Shown one piece after another: positions 27,462 through 37,390 of a stretch of 64,000 bases of DNA. Below the pieces are notes generated by a model. That model did not search any database, was not told where the DNA came from, and saw only the letters and a list, made by a program, of their open reading frames with translations. Origin of the DNA: Rhodococcus sp. RD6.2 (GTDB taxonomy: Bacteria; Actinomycetota; Actinomycetes; Mycobacteriales; Mycobacteriaceae); assembly GCF_001040705.1 (NCBI RefSeq), contig NZ_CVQP01000007.1, forward strand, positions 614,422 to 678,421, written 5' to 3'. Each line of letters starts with the position of its first letter. The stretch's first letter is position 1. Position numbers and translations under genes: made by a program.

Positions 27462-28829
27462 ATGTCGACTGTGTCGCAGAGTTCGGCACCAGGAACGGGA
27501 ACGCGGCCACCGGCCGTTCCCGGGGCCGCGAAGTCGTCCGGCACCGGGACGAGCGTTCGCCGCGTTGCCGTCGCCAGTTGCATCGGCACCACGATCGAGT
27601 TCTACGACTTCTTCATCTACGGGACGGCCGCCGCGCTGGTCTTCCCGACCGTGTTCTTCCCTGCGCTCGGATCCACCGCCGGAACGGTCGCGTCGTTCGC
27701 GACGTTCGCGGTCGCGTTCTTCGCGCGGCCGGTCGGGGCGATGCTGTTCGGGCACTATGGCGACCGGATCGGCCGTAAGAAGACGCTGGTCTCGACGCTG
27801 CTGCTCATGGGCATCTCGACGCTGCTGATCGGTCTTCTCCCGAGTGCCGAGACGATCGGCGTCGCGGCCCCGCTGATCCTGGTCCTCCTGAGGTTCGCGC
27901 AGGGCTTCGCAGTCGGCGGCGAGTGGGCGGGTGCGACACTGCTCACCGCGGAATACGCACCCCCAGGCAAGCGCGGTTTGTACGCGATGTTCCCGCAGCT
28001 CGGCCCGGCCATCGCCTTCATCCTGTCGTCCGGCACCTTCCTGGTCACCGGGGCCGTGCTCGGCGACACCAACGACGCCTTCCTGAACTGGGGCTGGCGG
28101 GTGCCGTTCCTGTTCTCCATCGTGCTCGTCGGCATCGGCCTCTACATGCGCCTCGCCATCGAGGAGACCCCTGTCTTCCGGGCCAACCAGGCCGAGCGGG
28201 CCAACCAGGCCGACCAGCCCGCCCAGAAGCTGCCGTTCGCCGACGCGTGGCGCTACCAGAGCAAGGAGATCCTGCTCTCGGCCGGTGCGCTGGCGACCCT
28301 GTTCGCGTTCTTCTACCTCGGCACCGCGTTCCTCACCAGCTACGGCACCAAGACGCTCGGCTTCTCGCGTCCCTTCGTCCTCTCGGTCGGCATCGCGTCG
28401 GCCGTCGTGTTCGGCGCCGCGATCGTCGTCTCCGCGCTGTACTCGGACCGTATCGGTCGCCGCAAGGTGATCATGGGCTCCTGCGTCGCCGCCCTGGTCT
28501 GGGCGCTCGCCCTGTTCCCGATCCTCGACACGGGCACCCCCGCCGCGTTCGTGATCGGCATGTTCGGCACCCTCGCGATCTTCGGTGTCGCCTACGGTCC
28601 GTGTGGGGCACTGCTGCCCGAGATGTTCGCGACCCGCTACCGCTACACCGGCGCCGGACTCGGCTACAACCTCGCCGGCGTGCTCGGTGGGGCGATCCCG
28701 CCGCTGATCGCGGCGCCCCTCGCTGCCTCGTTCGGCGGCATCGCGATCGGCGTGATGCTCGCGGCACTCGCGGTGCTCAGCTTCTTCTGCACCCGAGCGC
28801 TGGTCGAGACCAAGGATCTCGCGCTCTGA
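27462..28829 (+). CDS. MFS transporter, metabolite:H+ symporter (MHS) family
   Basis: A 455-residue twelve-helix carrier of the MHS subfamily (ShiA/ProP-like). It has [20 protein letters not shown] at the first helix, the loop motif [27 protein letters not shown] at helix 4 and [11 protein letters not shown] in the second half. Members import small carboxylates, shikimate or betaines. ATG at 27462 with GAAGGA upstream; a GTG 15 bases earlier is the alternative. Ends before a hairpin, then a ligase gene, suggesting its solute may be activated by that ligase. Confidence 0.88.
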   Translation: MSTVSQSSAPGTGTRPPAVPGAAKSSGTGTSVRRVAVASCIGTTIEFYDFFIYGTAAALVFPTVFFPALGSTAGTVASFATFAVAFFARPVGAMLFGHYGDRIGRKKTLVSTLLLMGISTLLIGLLPSAETIGVAAPLILVLLRFAQGFAVGGEWAGATLLTAEYAPPGKRGLYAMFPQLGPAIAFILSSGTFLVTGAVLGDTNDAFLNWGWRVPFLFSIVLVGIGLYMRLAIEETPVFRANQAERANQADQPAQKLPFADAWRYQSKEILLSAGALATLFAFFYLGTAFLTSYGTKTLGFSRPFVLSVGIASAVVFGAAIVVSALYSDRIGRRKVIMGSCVAALVWALALFPILDTGTPAAFVIGMFGTLAIFGVAYGPCGALLPEMFATRYRYTGAGLGYNLAGVLGGAIPPLIAAPLAASFGGIAIGVMLAALAVLSFFCTRALVETKDLAL

Positions 28830-28835
28830 CATGTG

Positions 28836-28887
28836 CCGCCGGGTGGGTGTGCAGTTCCTGGACAGTTGCCTGCACCCCGCCCGGCGG
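28836..28887 (+). terminator. Imperfect terminator hairpin after the MHS carrier
   Basis: Arms CCGCCGGGTGGGTGTGCAG (28836-28854) and a near-complement (28870-28887) with a 15-nt loop and one or two mismatches. It lies seven bases after the carrier stop codon and 100 bp before the next gene. Confidence 0.6.
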
Positions 28888-28993
28888 ACCATGTCTGTGC
28901 CCCGATCATTTGTGTGCTCTGCATCACAGGACGCGAGTACTTTCGACGATGAACCGCCCGCAGCCGACCGGCAGGGCGCGAGGAGGATGGACG

Positions 28994-30661
28994 ATGACCC
29001 GGAACGTGCCCGACACGGCGCAACAGTCGAGTGCGCTGCCCAGCTACACCTCGGGTGTGTGGGACGCCCCGATGCTGGGGGACACGATCGGCGACAACCT
29101 CGACCGCACGGTGGCCGCCCACGGTGACCGCGACGCCCTCGTCGACGTGGCCTCCGGTCGGCGGTGGACGTACGCGGAGTTCGCCGCCGAGGTGAACGGG
29201 CTGGCCGCGGGACTGCTGGGGCGAGGTGTCCGCAAGGGCGACCGGGTCGGGATCTGGTCGCCGAACTGCCCGGAATGGACGCTGGTGCAGTACGCGACCG
29301 CGAAGATCGGCGCCATCCTCGTCAACATCAACCCCGCCTACCGGTCCCACGAACTGCAGTACGTGCTGGAGCAGGCCGGGATCACGATGCTGATCTCCGC
29401 GGCGAGCTTCAAGACCTCCGACTACGCGGCGATGATCGAGCAGGTTCGACCGAACTGTCCCGACCTGACGTCCGTTGTCCTCATCGGCCGCGACGAGTGG
29501 CAGACGCTCGTCGCCGACGGCCTCGCCGCGCACGCCGCCGATCCGGCCGCGGTGGCCGCCGCGCAGGCGGACCTGTCGATGGACGACCCCATCAACATCC
29601 AGTACACGTCGGGGACAACGGGTTTCCCCAAGGGTGCGACCCTCAGTCACCACAACATCCTCAACAACGGCTACTTCGTCGGCGAGTTGTGCCACTACAC
29701 CGAGGCCGACCGGGTGTGCATTCCGGTGCCGTTCTACCACTGCTTCGGAATGGTGATGGGCAACCTGGCCTGCACCAGTCACGGTGCGGCGATGGTGATT
29801 CCGGCCCCGGCTTTCGACCCGAAGGCCACCCTCGAGGCCGTCCAGGCCGAGCGCTGCACGTCCCTGTACGGGGTGCCGACGATGTTCATCGCCGAACTCG
29901 CCGAACCGGACTTCGACTCCTACGACCTGTCCAGCCTGCGCACCGGGATCATGGCAGGCTCGCCGTGTCCGGTGGAGGTGATGAAGCAGGTGATCGAGCG
30001 GATGGGTATGTCCGAGGTGTCGATCTGTTACGGGATGACCGAGACGTCGCCGGTGTCGCTGCAGACCCGTTCGGACGACAGTATCGATCAGCGGGTGTCC
30101 ACGGTCGGGCGGGTGGGTCCGCACCTGGAGGTCAAGATCGTCGACCCGGCAACGGGTTTGACGGTCCGGCGCGGGCAGCCTGGTGAGCTGTGCACCCGTG
30201 GCTACTCGGTGATGCTGGGTTACTGGAACAACCCGGAGAAGACGGCCGAAGCGATCGACGCGGCCAGGTGGATGCACACCGGGGACATCGGCGTCATGGA
30301 CGCCGACGGTTACGTTGCGATCACCGGGCGCATCAAGGACATGGTCATCCGGGGTGGCGAGAACATCTACCCCCGTGAGATCGAGGAGTTCCTCTACACC
30401 CATCCCGACGTGCTCGACGCGCAGGTGATCGGTGTGCCGGACGCGAAGTACGGCGAGGAACTCATGGTGTGGGTCCGGATGCGCGAGGGAGCCCCCGATC
30501 TCGACGCCGAGTCGTTGCGCGCCTACTGCGCCGGCAAGCTCGCGCACTACAAGATCCCCCGGTACGTGCACGTCGTGGACGAGTTCCCGATGACCGTCAC
30601 CGGAAAGGTCCGCAAGATCGAGATGCGGGAGAAGTCGGTCGAACTGCTCGGAGGCAGGTGA
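28994..30661 (+). CDS. FadD-type acyl-CoA synthetase
   Basis: A 555-residue ANL ligase. The P-loop [16 protein letters not shown], the A5 motif [11 protein letters not shown], the hinge [20 protein letters not shown] and catalytic Lys in TGKVRKIEM are intact. It resembles medium-chain or branched acyl-CoA synthetases found across actinobacteria. The ATG at 28994 follows AGGAGG by seven bases; a longer frame upstream overlaps the MFS gene and is not credible. The EBP-type regulator starts four bases after its stop, with GGAGG inside its last codons, so the two form an operon. Confidence 0.88.
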   Translation: MTRNVPDTAQQSSALPSYTSGVWDAPMLGDTIGDNLDRTVAAHGDRDALVDVASGRRWTYAEFAAEVNGLAAGLLGRGVRKGDRVGIWSPNCPEWTLVQYATAKIGAILVNINPAYRSHELQYVLEQAGITMLISAASFKTSDYAAMIEQVRPNCPDLTSVVLIGRDEWQTLVADGLAAHAADPAAVAAAQADLSMDDPINIQYTSGTTGFPKGATLSHHNILNNGYFVGELCHYTEADRVCIPVPFYHCFGMVMGNLACTSHGAAMVIPAPAFDPKATLEAVQAERCTSLYGVPTMFIAELAEPDFDSYDLSSLRTGIMAGSPCPVEVMKQVIERMGMSEVSICYGMTETSPVSLQTRSDDSIDQRVSTVGRVGPHLEVKIVDPATGLTVRRGQPGELCTRGYSVMLGYWNNPEKTAEAIDAARWMHTGDIGVMDADGYVAITGRIKDMVIRGGENIYPREIEEFLYTHPDVLDAQVIGVPDAKYGEELMVWVRMREGAPDLDAESLRAYCAGKLAHYKIPRYVHVVDEFPMTVTGKVRKIEMREKSVELLGGR

Positions 30662-30665
30662 GACG

Positions 30666-32339
30666 GTGACGGGCGTGACGGCAGACGGGCCAGGCGGGTC
30701 GATCGCCGTCCGGCCCGAGATCGCGCTGTCCTGGAAGCGCTCCGCACTCAGCGGAATCGACCCGGGGTGTGTATTCGACGCCACGCCCGCCGACGACCTG
30801 GACCTCACCGGCCGGTTGCTCCGGGCGGCCCGCCCGGTACTCGACGAGGTCGGTATCCAGATCGCGGGCACGGAACTGTGTCTCCTACTTGCGGATCCGG
30901 ACTGCCGCATCGTGGCTCGGGTTTTCGACAACCCGGCCGTGGAACGGCGAATGGAGCGGCTCGGCGCGATCGTCGGATCGAGGTTCGGTGAGGACCTGGC
31001 GGGCACCAACGCACTCGGCACGCCACTCGAGGTGCGCCGCGGTGTCGTGGTCAACGGCGCCGAGCACTACCTCGACCAGTTCAAGGAACTGAGCTGCTAC
31101 GGTCACCCGATCATCCATCCGGTCACCCGCCGGGTCGAGGGCATCCTCGACCTGACCTGCATTGCCCCGCAGGTCAACTCGTTGTTCGCGCCCTTCCTGC
31201 AGCGTGCGGCGGCGGACATCGAGCGGAGACTGCTCGACGGGTCGCGTGCTTCCGAGCAACGCCTGGTCGACGCTTTTCATCGGGTCTCGCCGCAGCGTCA
31301 GGTAGCGGTGGCCGCGATCGGCGAAGACCTGCTGCTGTCCAACCGCACCGCGCAGGAGATGCTCGACGGAGCCGACCATGCCGTCCTGCGGGCGCTGGCG
31401 GCCGACCTGTCACCGGACCAGTCCCGCACGGTGGACATCGAACTCGCGTCGGGAGAGTCGGTGTCCGTGCAGGCCGACCGGATCGCCGGCGCGGACGGCG
31501 GCGCGCTGTTCCTGGTCCGGCCGCGCGAACGCCGGTCCACACCGATTCCGCGTGGCCCGGGTCTCGGCGACCAGGCAGGTGCGCGGATCCGCCGGACACT
31601 GCTGCGGCTGCGCGACTCGGGCGATGCGGTCGTCGTGCTCGGCGAACCCGGGGCCGGACGCACCAGCGCCGTGCGTGATCTCGTCGGGAGCCGGGTGTGC
31701 CACATCCATGATGCCGCACAGATCCCGCTGCGTGGCCTCGACGTCTGGCTGGGGGAGTTGGCCCGATCCCTGGTCGGCACTGACACGGTCGTCGTCGAGC
31801 AGGTGCAACTGCTGCCCGACGCGGTGCATCCGATGTTGACGGATGCCCTCACTGCAGGTGGACCCCGGCTCGTGCTGACCGGCGAGCCCGAGCAGGATCT
31901 GCCGCGTCCGGTCGCAGCATTGGTCGCGCGATGCCCCGAGCATGTCGTGCTGCCGCCACTGCGGCAGCGCAGGGGCGAGATCCCCGACATCGCCCAGGCG
32001 ATGCTCGACGAGATCGCACCGGGCGCGCGGCTGACGGCGTCGGCGTTGGAGGCACTGAGCGCGGGCCGGTGGCCGGGTAACCTCGCCGAACTGCGCGTCG
32101 TGGTCGGCAGCGCCGCCGGGCAGGCGGGTGGCAGCCGGATCACCGCGACCGACCTGCCCGACCGCTACCGAACCTCCGACCGGGTGAGCAGGCTCGGGGG
32201 TCGGGAACAGGCCGAGCGGCAGGCGATCGTCGACGCGCTGGCTCAGTGCCACGGCAACAAGGTGCACGCGGCGGCCCAGCTCGGAATCAGCCGGAGCACC
32301 CTCTACACCCGGATGCGCGCCCTCGACGTGAGGTCGTGA
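30666..32339 (+). CDS. AcoR/MimR-like regulator: GAF, degenerate AAA+, Fis-type HTH
   Basis: A 557-residue relative of sigma-54 enhancer-binding proteins. An N-terminal GAF-like sensor covers about residues 60-190 (GEDLAGTNALGTPLEVRRGV). The central domain keeps a Walker-A-like GEPGAGRTS, the LPPLRQRRGEIPDIAQAML segment and WPGNLAELRVVV, but lacks GAFTGA and a normal Walker B (VVVEQVQLL). A C-terminal Fis helix-turn-helix ends the protein (AQLGISRSTLYTRMRAL). Since it lacks the sigma-54 contact loop, it probably activates a sigma-70-type promoter. Candidate targets are the ligase before it or the ALDH/ADH pair downstream. Confidence 0.8.
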   Translation: MTGVTADGPGGSIAVRPEIALSWKRSALSGIDPGCVFDATPADDLDLTGRLLRAARPVLDEVGIQIAGTELCLLLADPDCRIVARVFDNPAVERRMERLGAIVGSRFGEDLAGTNALGTPLEVRRGVVVNGAEHYLDQFKELSCYGHPIIHPVTRRVEGILDLTCIAPQVNSLFAPFLQRAAADIERRLLDGSRASEQRLVDAFHRVSPQRQVAVAAIGEDLLLSNRTAQEMLDGADHAVLRALAADLSPDQSRTVDIELASGESVSVQADRIAGADGGALFLVRPRERRSTPIPRGPGLGDQAGARIRRTLLRLRDSGDAVVVLGEPGAGRTSAVRDLVGSRVCHIHDAAQIPLRGLDVWLGELARSLVGTDTVVVEQVQLLPDAVHPMLTDALTAGGPRLVLTGEPEQDLPRPVAALVARCPEHVVLPPLRQRRGEIPDIAQAMLDEIAPGARLTASALEALSAGRWPGNLAELRVVVGSAAGQAGGSRITATDLPDRYRTSDRVSRLGGREQAERQAIVDALAQCHGNKVHAAAQLGISRSTLYTRMRALDVRS

Positions 32340-32355
32340 TCCGGGTGTAGCGGGC

Positions 32356-32601
32356 TCACGCGGATTCGGTGTCGCGCGACCCCAGCCGGGGGAACGGCTC
32401 GGTGGAGAACACGACCTCGACCGCCACCTCGAAGTACGCGGCGATCCGGAGCGCGAGGTGCAGGCTGGCGCTGTACTCGCCGCGTTCGAGATAGCCGACG
32501 GTCTGGTAGTGAACGCCGAGCGCTTCGGCCAACTCCCGACGCGAGAGGCCGCGCTCGGCGCGGAGCATCGCGATGCGGTTGTAGACGACCTCAGAAGGCA
32601 C
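32356..32601 (-). CDS. XRE/Cro-CI type small HTH regulator
   Basis: An 81-residue protein that is essentially one helix-turn-helix: LRAERGLSRRELAEALGVHY with QTVGYLERGEYSASLHLALR, followed by a short helix (IAAYFEVAVEVVF) typical of small YozG-like regulators. The GTG at 32601 lies inside the end of the ABC permease gene, an 11-base overlap, so it is the last gene of the ATPase-permease-regulator operon. It probably regulates the exporter. Confidence 0.85.
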   Translation of the reverse strand: MPSEVVYNRIAMLRAERGLSRRELAEALGVHYQTVGYLERGEYSASLHLALRIAAYFEVAVEVVFSTEPFPRLGSRDTESA

Positions 32602-33442
32602 GCTGCATCGCCTTCTCGTGTCGTGCAGCCATGCTGGATCCGGATTCGTGACGCGCCATGCGCCGCAACACTACCGGCGCGATCAGCAGCCCGGCCGCCG
32701 CCCATGCCCCGAGCACCGCGGCGGTCTCGGCGTGCCTCCAGGACTCGCCGATCTCGATGGTCACGGCTTCGGCCGACAGCAGTGCCGAACGCATGCCGAG
32801 GCCGCTCCAGTAGAACGGGAACACCTGCGCCACGCCTTGGAGCCACCCGGGCAGCGCGGTGATCGGATAGAAGATCCCCGAGATGGCGATCAGACCCATC
32901 AGCGGCATCGTGAGCAGGAAGGTGGCGCGAGGTCCCTCGAGGACCGCACCGAGCACGGCACCGAGCGGGAGTGCGGCGAGCAGACTGAGCAGCAGCACCC
33001 ACAGGAACGTCGCCCACGCGTCCGGCCCGTCGAGCGACGAACCACCGATGATCGCCATTCCCGCGGCCAGCACGACCGCCACCTGCACGAGGACGGATCC
33101 GGCCGCCGTGACGATCTTGCCGATGAAGTATCCGGTCATGCCGCCCGGTATCGCCTTGGCGCGCAACAGTGTTCCGTCCTCGCGGTCGAGCACCAATACG
33201 TTGGTGACAGCGAAGAGCCCGTTGAACACGATGATCGACCCGAGCAGTCCGGGGACGGCGAGTTCGGCGACCGACATTCCACTGTCCGCGTAGTCGCGGC
33301 CCCGGAGCAGGTACAGGGCGGCGAGGCTGATGGCCGGGGTGAGGAACTGGCCGATCAGGTCCGGCGCGGCGGTGAACAGTTGACGGAGTTCGATCAGCCC
33401 GCGGGCGACGCCGCCACGAATGGATGCACTGGTGGAATTCAT
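32591..33442 (-). CDS. ABC-2 type exporter permease
   Basis: A 283-residue ABC-2 membrane protein of the DrrB/NodJ kind with six predicted helices and a cytoplasmic N-terminus; the conserved region FVLVLDREDGTLLRAKAIPG is present as NVLVLDREDGTLLRAKAIPG. ATG at 33442 overlaps the ATPase stop by four bases. Together with the ATPase it forms a typical drug or lipid exporter. Substrate unknown. Confidence 0.87.
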   Translation of the reverse strand: MNSTSASIRGGVARGLIELRQLFTAAPDLIGQFLTPAISLAALYLLRGRDYADSGMSVAELAVPGLLGSIIVFNGLFAVTNVLVLDREDGTLLRAKAIPGGMTGYFIGKIVTAAGSVLVQVAVVLAAGMAIIGGSSLDGPDAWATFLWVLLLSLLAALPLGAVLGAVLEGPRATFLLTMPLMGLIAISGIFYPITALPGWLQGVAQVFPFYWSGLGMRSALLSAEAVTIEIGESWRHAETAAVLGAWAAAGLLIAPVVLRRMARHESGSSMAARHEKAMQRAF

Positions 33443-34431
33443 CGGGTGACCTCCATGAGACCGGGGACGGGAGCGACGACTCCCAGGGCGGTGGATGGAT
33501 CGTCGACCTGCTCGTCGCCGGATTCGTGACGGCGCACCAACGCCATGTAGGCGTCCTCGAGTGAGGCCCGCCGCACCTCGAGGTCCTCGACGGCGTCGCC
33601 GTGCTGGATGAAGAGCCGGTGCACGAAGGACGTGGATTCGCTTGTGCTGTGGACGAATCTGCTTCCGTCGACGGTCCACCGGACCTCCGCGTCGGCGGCG
33701 ATCCGGCGGGTCAGTGCGTCGGGCGACCCGTCCGCGACGATGCGCCCACCGGCGAGGATCAGGATCCGGTCCGCGATCTTCTCCGCCTCGTCGAGGTCGT
33801 GCGTGGTGAGCAGCACCGTCGTGTCCTCGAGGTCGGCGAGGCGGTGCACGAGGTCGTGGAAGTCGCGGCGAGCGGCCGGGTCGAACCCCGCGGTCGGTTC
33901 GTCCATGAACAGGACGTCGGGCCGACCGACGATGCCGATGGCCACGTCGAGCCTCCGACGCTGGCCTCCGGACAGGGTCGCGATCCGCGCGTTCGCCTGC
34001 TCGGACAGGCCGACGAGATCGACGAGTTCGTCCGTGTCCCAAGGGCGACGAACGGTGTCGGTGGTGTAGGGCCGGTAATAGGACCCGAGGTGGTCGAGCA
34101 GTTCCCGAACCCGCCATTTCGCATGGTCGCGCCAGGACTGGAGGACGACCCCGATCCGGGCGCGCCACTGCTCGTCGCCCCGGCCCGGGTCGGCTCCGAG
34201 GACGGTGACAGTTCCGTCCGAGCGGTGCCGGAACCCTTCGAGGATCTCGATGGTGGTGGTCTTTCCGGCGCCGTTCGGGCCGAGCATGACGAGAACCTCG
34301 CCCCGCCGGGCCTGGAACGTCACGTCACGTAGGACGTCGGTCTCGTCGTACCGCATACGCACCCCGCGGACGTCGATGACGGTGTCGACGTCCGCGCCAT
34401 CGGCGGTGCCGGTGTGACTCTGGCTGTCCAT
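33439..34431 (-). CDS. ABC exporter ATPase (DrrA type)
   Basis: A 330-residue ATPase. Walker A is GPNGAGKTTT, the signature is LSGGQRRRLDVAIGIV, Walker B is VLFMDEPTAGFD and the switch is LTTHDLDEAEK. A C-terminal regulatory domain of about 80 residues follows, as in DrrA-like exporters. ATG at 34431 has GGGAGGG upstream and is preferred over an upstream frame start at 34470. First gene of the operon ATPase-permease-XRE. Confidence 0.88.
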   Translation of the reverse strand: MDSQSHTGTADGADVDTVIDVRGVRMRYDETDVLRDVTFQARRGEVLVMLGPNGAGKTTTIEILEGFRHRSDGTVTVLGADPGRGDEQWRARIGVVLQSWRDHAKWRVRELLDHLGSYYRPYTTDTVRRPWDTDELVDLVGLSEQANARIATLSGGQRRRLDVAIGIVGRPDVLFMDEPTAGFDPAARRDFHDLVHRLADLEDTTVLLTTHDLDEAEKIADRILILAGGRIVADGSPDALTRRIAADAEVRWTVDGSRFVHSTSESTSFVHRLFIQHGDAVEDLEVRRASLEDAYMALVRRHESGDEQVDDPSTALGVVAPVPGLMEVTR

Positions 34432-34508
34432 GATCCCTCCCCGTTGTCGATCTATGGTGATTCGTAGCATATCTACTACATTCTGTGGTCACAAGACTTC
34501 CGGGCGGG

Positions 34509-34525
34509 TGTCCGAAGGTCGGACA
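34509..34525. promoter_or_regulatory. 17-bp perfect dyad upstream of aldehyde dehydrogenase
   Basis: TGTCCGA-AGG-TCGGACA is perfectly symmetric and lies 64-80 bp upstream of the aldehyde dehydrogenase start, between it and the divergent exporter. This is the position expected for an enhancer-binding-protein type or other dimeric activator, and the GAF/Fis regulator at 30666-32339 is one candidate. No second copy was noticed. Confidence 0.42.
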
Positions 34526-34588
34526 GTTGACGCCCTCGAAACCGACAGAGCATGACGTACATCACATCGTCGTTTCGAAGGAGTTCCG

Positions 34589-36091
34589 ATGACAGCGATC
34601 GCCGACTTCCCGCTCGCAGCCCCGGTTCAGGGCTTTCTGGCCGGAGGACCCAAGAAGCTCCTGATCGGGGGTGAGTGGGTGGACGCCGCGTCCGGTCGGA
34701 CGTTCGCGACCCACGACCCGGCCACCGGCAACGTCCTCACCGAGGTCGCGCACGGCCAGGCCGAGGACGTGGACCGCGCCGTGCGGGCCGCGCGACGCGC
34801 GTTCGACGAGGGACCGTGGGTGGCGATGAAGCCCAACGAGCGCGAACGGCTGCTCTGGCGAGTCGGCGACATCCTGTCCGAGCGGGCCGCGGAGTTCGGT
34901 CAGCTCGAAGCCCTCGACAACGGCAAGTCGGTGGCCATCGCCAGCGCCGTCGACGTGGCGTGGGCGGCCGACGTGTTCCGCTACTACGCGGGGTGGGCCA
35001 CCAAGATCGAGGGCAGCACCGTCAACGTGTCGATGCCCTTCGCGCCGGACGCGCAGTTCCACGCCTACACACTGCGTGAGCCGGTCGGGGTGTGCGGACT
35101 CATCGTCCCGTGGAACTTCCCGCTGCTCATGGCGTCCTGGAAGCTGGCCCCGGCGCTCGCCGCGGGCAACACGGTGATCCTCAAGCCCGCCGAACAGACA
35201 CCGCTGACCGCACTGCTGCTCGGAGAGGTGTTCCAGGAGGCGGGCTTCCCGCCTGGGGTCGTCAACATCGTCAGCGGATTCGGCGACGCAGGCGCCGCGC
35301 TGTCGGCGCACGAGGACGTCGACAAGATCGCGTTCACCGGCTCGACCGAGGTCGGAAAGAAGATCGTCGACGCGGCGAAGGGCAATCTGAAGAAGGTCAC
35401 GCTCGAACTCGGTGGGAAGAGCCCGAACATCGTGTTCGCGGACGCCGACTTCGACGCCGCAGTCGAGGGTTCCGTGAACGCGTGGTTGTTCAACCACGGC
35501 CAGTGCTGCGTCGCGGGAACCCGGATGTTCGTGGAAGACAGCATCTTCGACGAGTTCACCCAGGCCGTCGCCCACGCCGCGAGCCAGGTGAAGATCGGCC
35601 CCGGTCTCGACCCCACCACCCAGCTCGGGCCGCTGGTCTCGCAGGAGCAGTTCGACAAGGTCACCGGCTACCTCGCCGCCGGGCTCGCCGACGGTGCGCG
35701 CGCACTGACCGGCGGAAAGCGTTGGGGCGAGACCGGATACTTCGTCGAGCCCACCGTCTTCGTCGACGTCAAGCCGGAGTTCTCGATCGTGCAGGAGGAG
35801 ATCTTCGGACCCGTCGTCGCCGCACTGCCGTTCAACGCCGCCGACGGTGTCGCTGCCGCCGCCAACGACTCGATCTACGGTCTCGCCGCGGGCATCTGGA
35901 CGAAGGACATCTCCAAGGCACACCGCACCGCGCGGCAGATCAAGGCCGGCTCGGTGTGGATCAACCAGTACAACGGCTTCGACACCGCGATGCCGTTCGG
36001 TGGCTACAAGCAGTCCGGCTGGGGCCGCGAGCTCGGCGCCGCCGGCCTCGACGCCTACACGATCACCAAGTCCGTCAACATCGCACTCTGA
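34589..36091 (+). CDS. Aldehyde dehydrogenase (phenylacetaldehyde/betaine-type)
   Basis: A 500-residue ALDH of the ALDH1/2-like subgroup, different from the ExaC-type enzyme at 370-1893. It shows [20 protein letters not shown], the general-base Glu in [10 protein letters not shown] and the catalytic cysteine in NHGQCCVAG (Cys307). Known members of this subgroup oxidise phenylacetaldehyde and other bulky aldehydes. ATG at 34589 with AAGGAG upstream. The NDMA-type alcohol dehydrogenase gene follows after 28 bp, so alcohol to acid oxidation is again encoded as a pair. Confidence 0.92.
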   Translation: MTAIADFPLAAPVQGFLAGGPKKLLIGGEWVDAASGRTFATHDPATGNVLTEVAHGQAEDVDRAVRAARRAFDEGPWVAMKPNERERLLWRVGDILSERAAEFGQLEALDNGKSVAIASAVDVAWAADVFRYYAGWATKIEGSTVNVSMPFAPDAQFHAYTLREPVGVCGLIVPWNFPLLMASWKLAPALAAGNTVILKPAEQTPLTALLLGEVFQEAGFPPGVVNIVSGFGDAGAALSAHEDVDKIAFTGSTEVGKKIVDAAKGNLKKVTLELGGKSPNIVFADADFDAAVEGSVNAWLFNHGQCCVAGTRMFVEDSIFDEFTQAVAHAASQVKIGPGLDPTTQLGPLVSQEQFDKVTGYLAAGLADGARALTGGKRWGETGYFVEPTVFVDVKPEFSIVQEEIFGPVVAALPFNAADGVAAAANDSIYGLAAGIWTKDISKAHRTARQIKAGSVWINQYNGFDTAMPFGGYKQSGWGRELGAAGLDAYTITKSVNIAL

Positions 36092-36119
36092 CCCGTCCAC
36101 CGAAGCGAAGGAGACCCTC

Positions 36120-37229
36120 ATGAAGACCACCGCTGCCGTACTGCTCGAGGCGGGCAAGCCGTTCGAGATCATGGAACTCGAACTCGACGGGCCGGGCCCA
36201 GGTGAGGTGCTGATCAAGTACACCGCCGCGGGCCTGTGTCACTCGGACCTGCACCTCACCGACGGGGACCTGCCGCCCCGGTATCCCATCGTCGGAGGGC
36301 ACGAGGGGTCCGGGATCATCGAAGAGGTCGGCCCGGGCGTCACCAAGGTCAAGCCCGGCGACCACGTGGTGTGCAGTTTCATCCCGAACTGCGGCACCTG
36401 TCGTTACTGCTCCACCGGCCGACAGAACCTGTGCGACATGGGCGCCACCATCCTCGAGGGCTCGATGCCCGACGGATCGTTCCGGTTCCACGCGAAGGGC
36501 ATGGACTTCGGTGCGATGTGCATGCTAGGCACCTTCTCCGAGCGCGCGACGATCTCCCAGCACTCGGTGGTGAAGGTGGACGACTGGCTGCCGCTCGAGA
36601 CTGCGGTACTCGTCGGCTGCGGCGTGCCCTCCGGCTGGGGCACCGCCGTCAACGCGGGCAACCTGCGCGCCGGTGACACCGCCGTCGTGTACGGCATCGG
36701 CGGGCTCGGCATCAACGCGATCCAGGGTGCCGTCAGCGCCGGCTGCAAGTACGTCGTCGCCGTCGACCCGATCCCGCTCAAGCGCGAGACCGCACTGAAG
36801 TTCGGTGCCACGCATGCATTCCCGGACGCGGAGACCGCCGCCGCGAAGGTCTCGGAACTGACGTGGGGTCAGGGAGCCGATGCGGCACTGATTCTCGTCG
36901 GGACCGTCGACGAGGAGGTCGTCTCCGCCGCGACCGCCGTCGTCGGCAAGGGCGGAACGGTCGTCATCACCGGCCTCGCCGATCCCACGAAGCTGACGGT
37001 CCACGTGTCGGGCTGCGACCTGACGCTCAACCAGAAGACGATCAAGGGATCGCTGTTCGGGTCGATGAACCCGCAGTACGACATCGTCAAGCTGCTGCGC
37101 CTCTACGACGCGGGCCAGCTGAAGCTCGACGAACTCGTCACCACCCGGTACACCCTCGAACAGATCAACGAGGGCTACCAGGACCTTCGCGACGGCAAGA
37201 ACATTCGCGGTGTGGTCGTGCACGCCTAG
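36120..37229 (+). CDS. NDMA-dependent zinc alcohol dehydrogenase
   Basis: A 369-residue zinc MDR dehydrogenase of the actinobacterial NDMA-dependent (nicotinoprotein) group. It has CHSDLH with GGHEGSG for catalytic zinc, CGTCRYCSTGRQNLC for structural zinc, GIGGLGINAIQGAVSAG for the tightly bound nucleotide and the characteristic DGSFRFHAKG segment. Such enzymes pass electrons to an unknown acceptor rather than releasing NADH. ATG at 36120 with AAGGAG upstream. Cotranscribed with the preceding aldehyde dehydrogenase. Confidence 0.9.
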   Translation: MKTTAAVLLEAGKPFEIMELELDGPGPGEVLIKYTAAGLCHSDLHLTDGDLPPRYPIVGGHEGSGIIEEVGPGVTKVKPGDHVVCSFIPNCGTCRYCSTGRQNLCDMGATILEGSMPDGSFRFHAKGMDFGAMCMLGTFSERATISQHSVVKVDDWLPLETAVLVGCGVPSGWGTAVNAGNLRAGDTAVVYGIGGLGINAIQGAVSAGCKYVVAVDPIPLKRETALKFGATHAFPDAETAAAKVSELTWGQGADAALILVGTVDEEVVSAATAVVGKGGTVVITGLADPTKLTVHVSGCDLTLNQKTIKGSLFGSMNPQYDIVKLLRLYDAGQLKLDELVTTRYTLEQINEGYQDLRDGKNIRGVVVHA

Positions 37230-37242
37230 GCGCCTCACCTGG

Positions 37243-37288
37243 GCGGCGGGCGGTATCGCGGGCTCCGGCCCGCGCTGCCGTCCGCCGC
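37243..37288 (+). terminator. Terminator-like hairpin after the alcohol dehydrogenase
   Basis: 21-base arms (37243-37263 with 37268-37288) pair at 17 positions around a TCCG tetraloop, with GCGGGC/GCCCGC at the top of the stem. It lies 14 bp after the stop codon and is followed by a pyrimidine-rich stretch with GTTTCCTT. Confidence 0.6.
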
Positions 37289-37390
37289 TCCGGTTTCCTT
37301 CCGGTGTAGTCCGTGTCACCATGAAAAGCGTGGCAGCCGCACGAGGCTGACGTGGCCGACTGGGCTGACGTGGTAGGAGAGGAGTCCACC

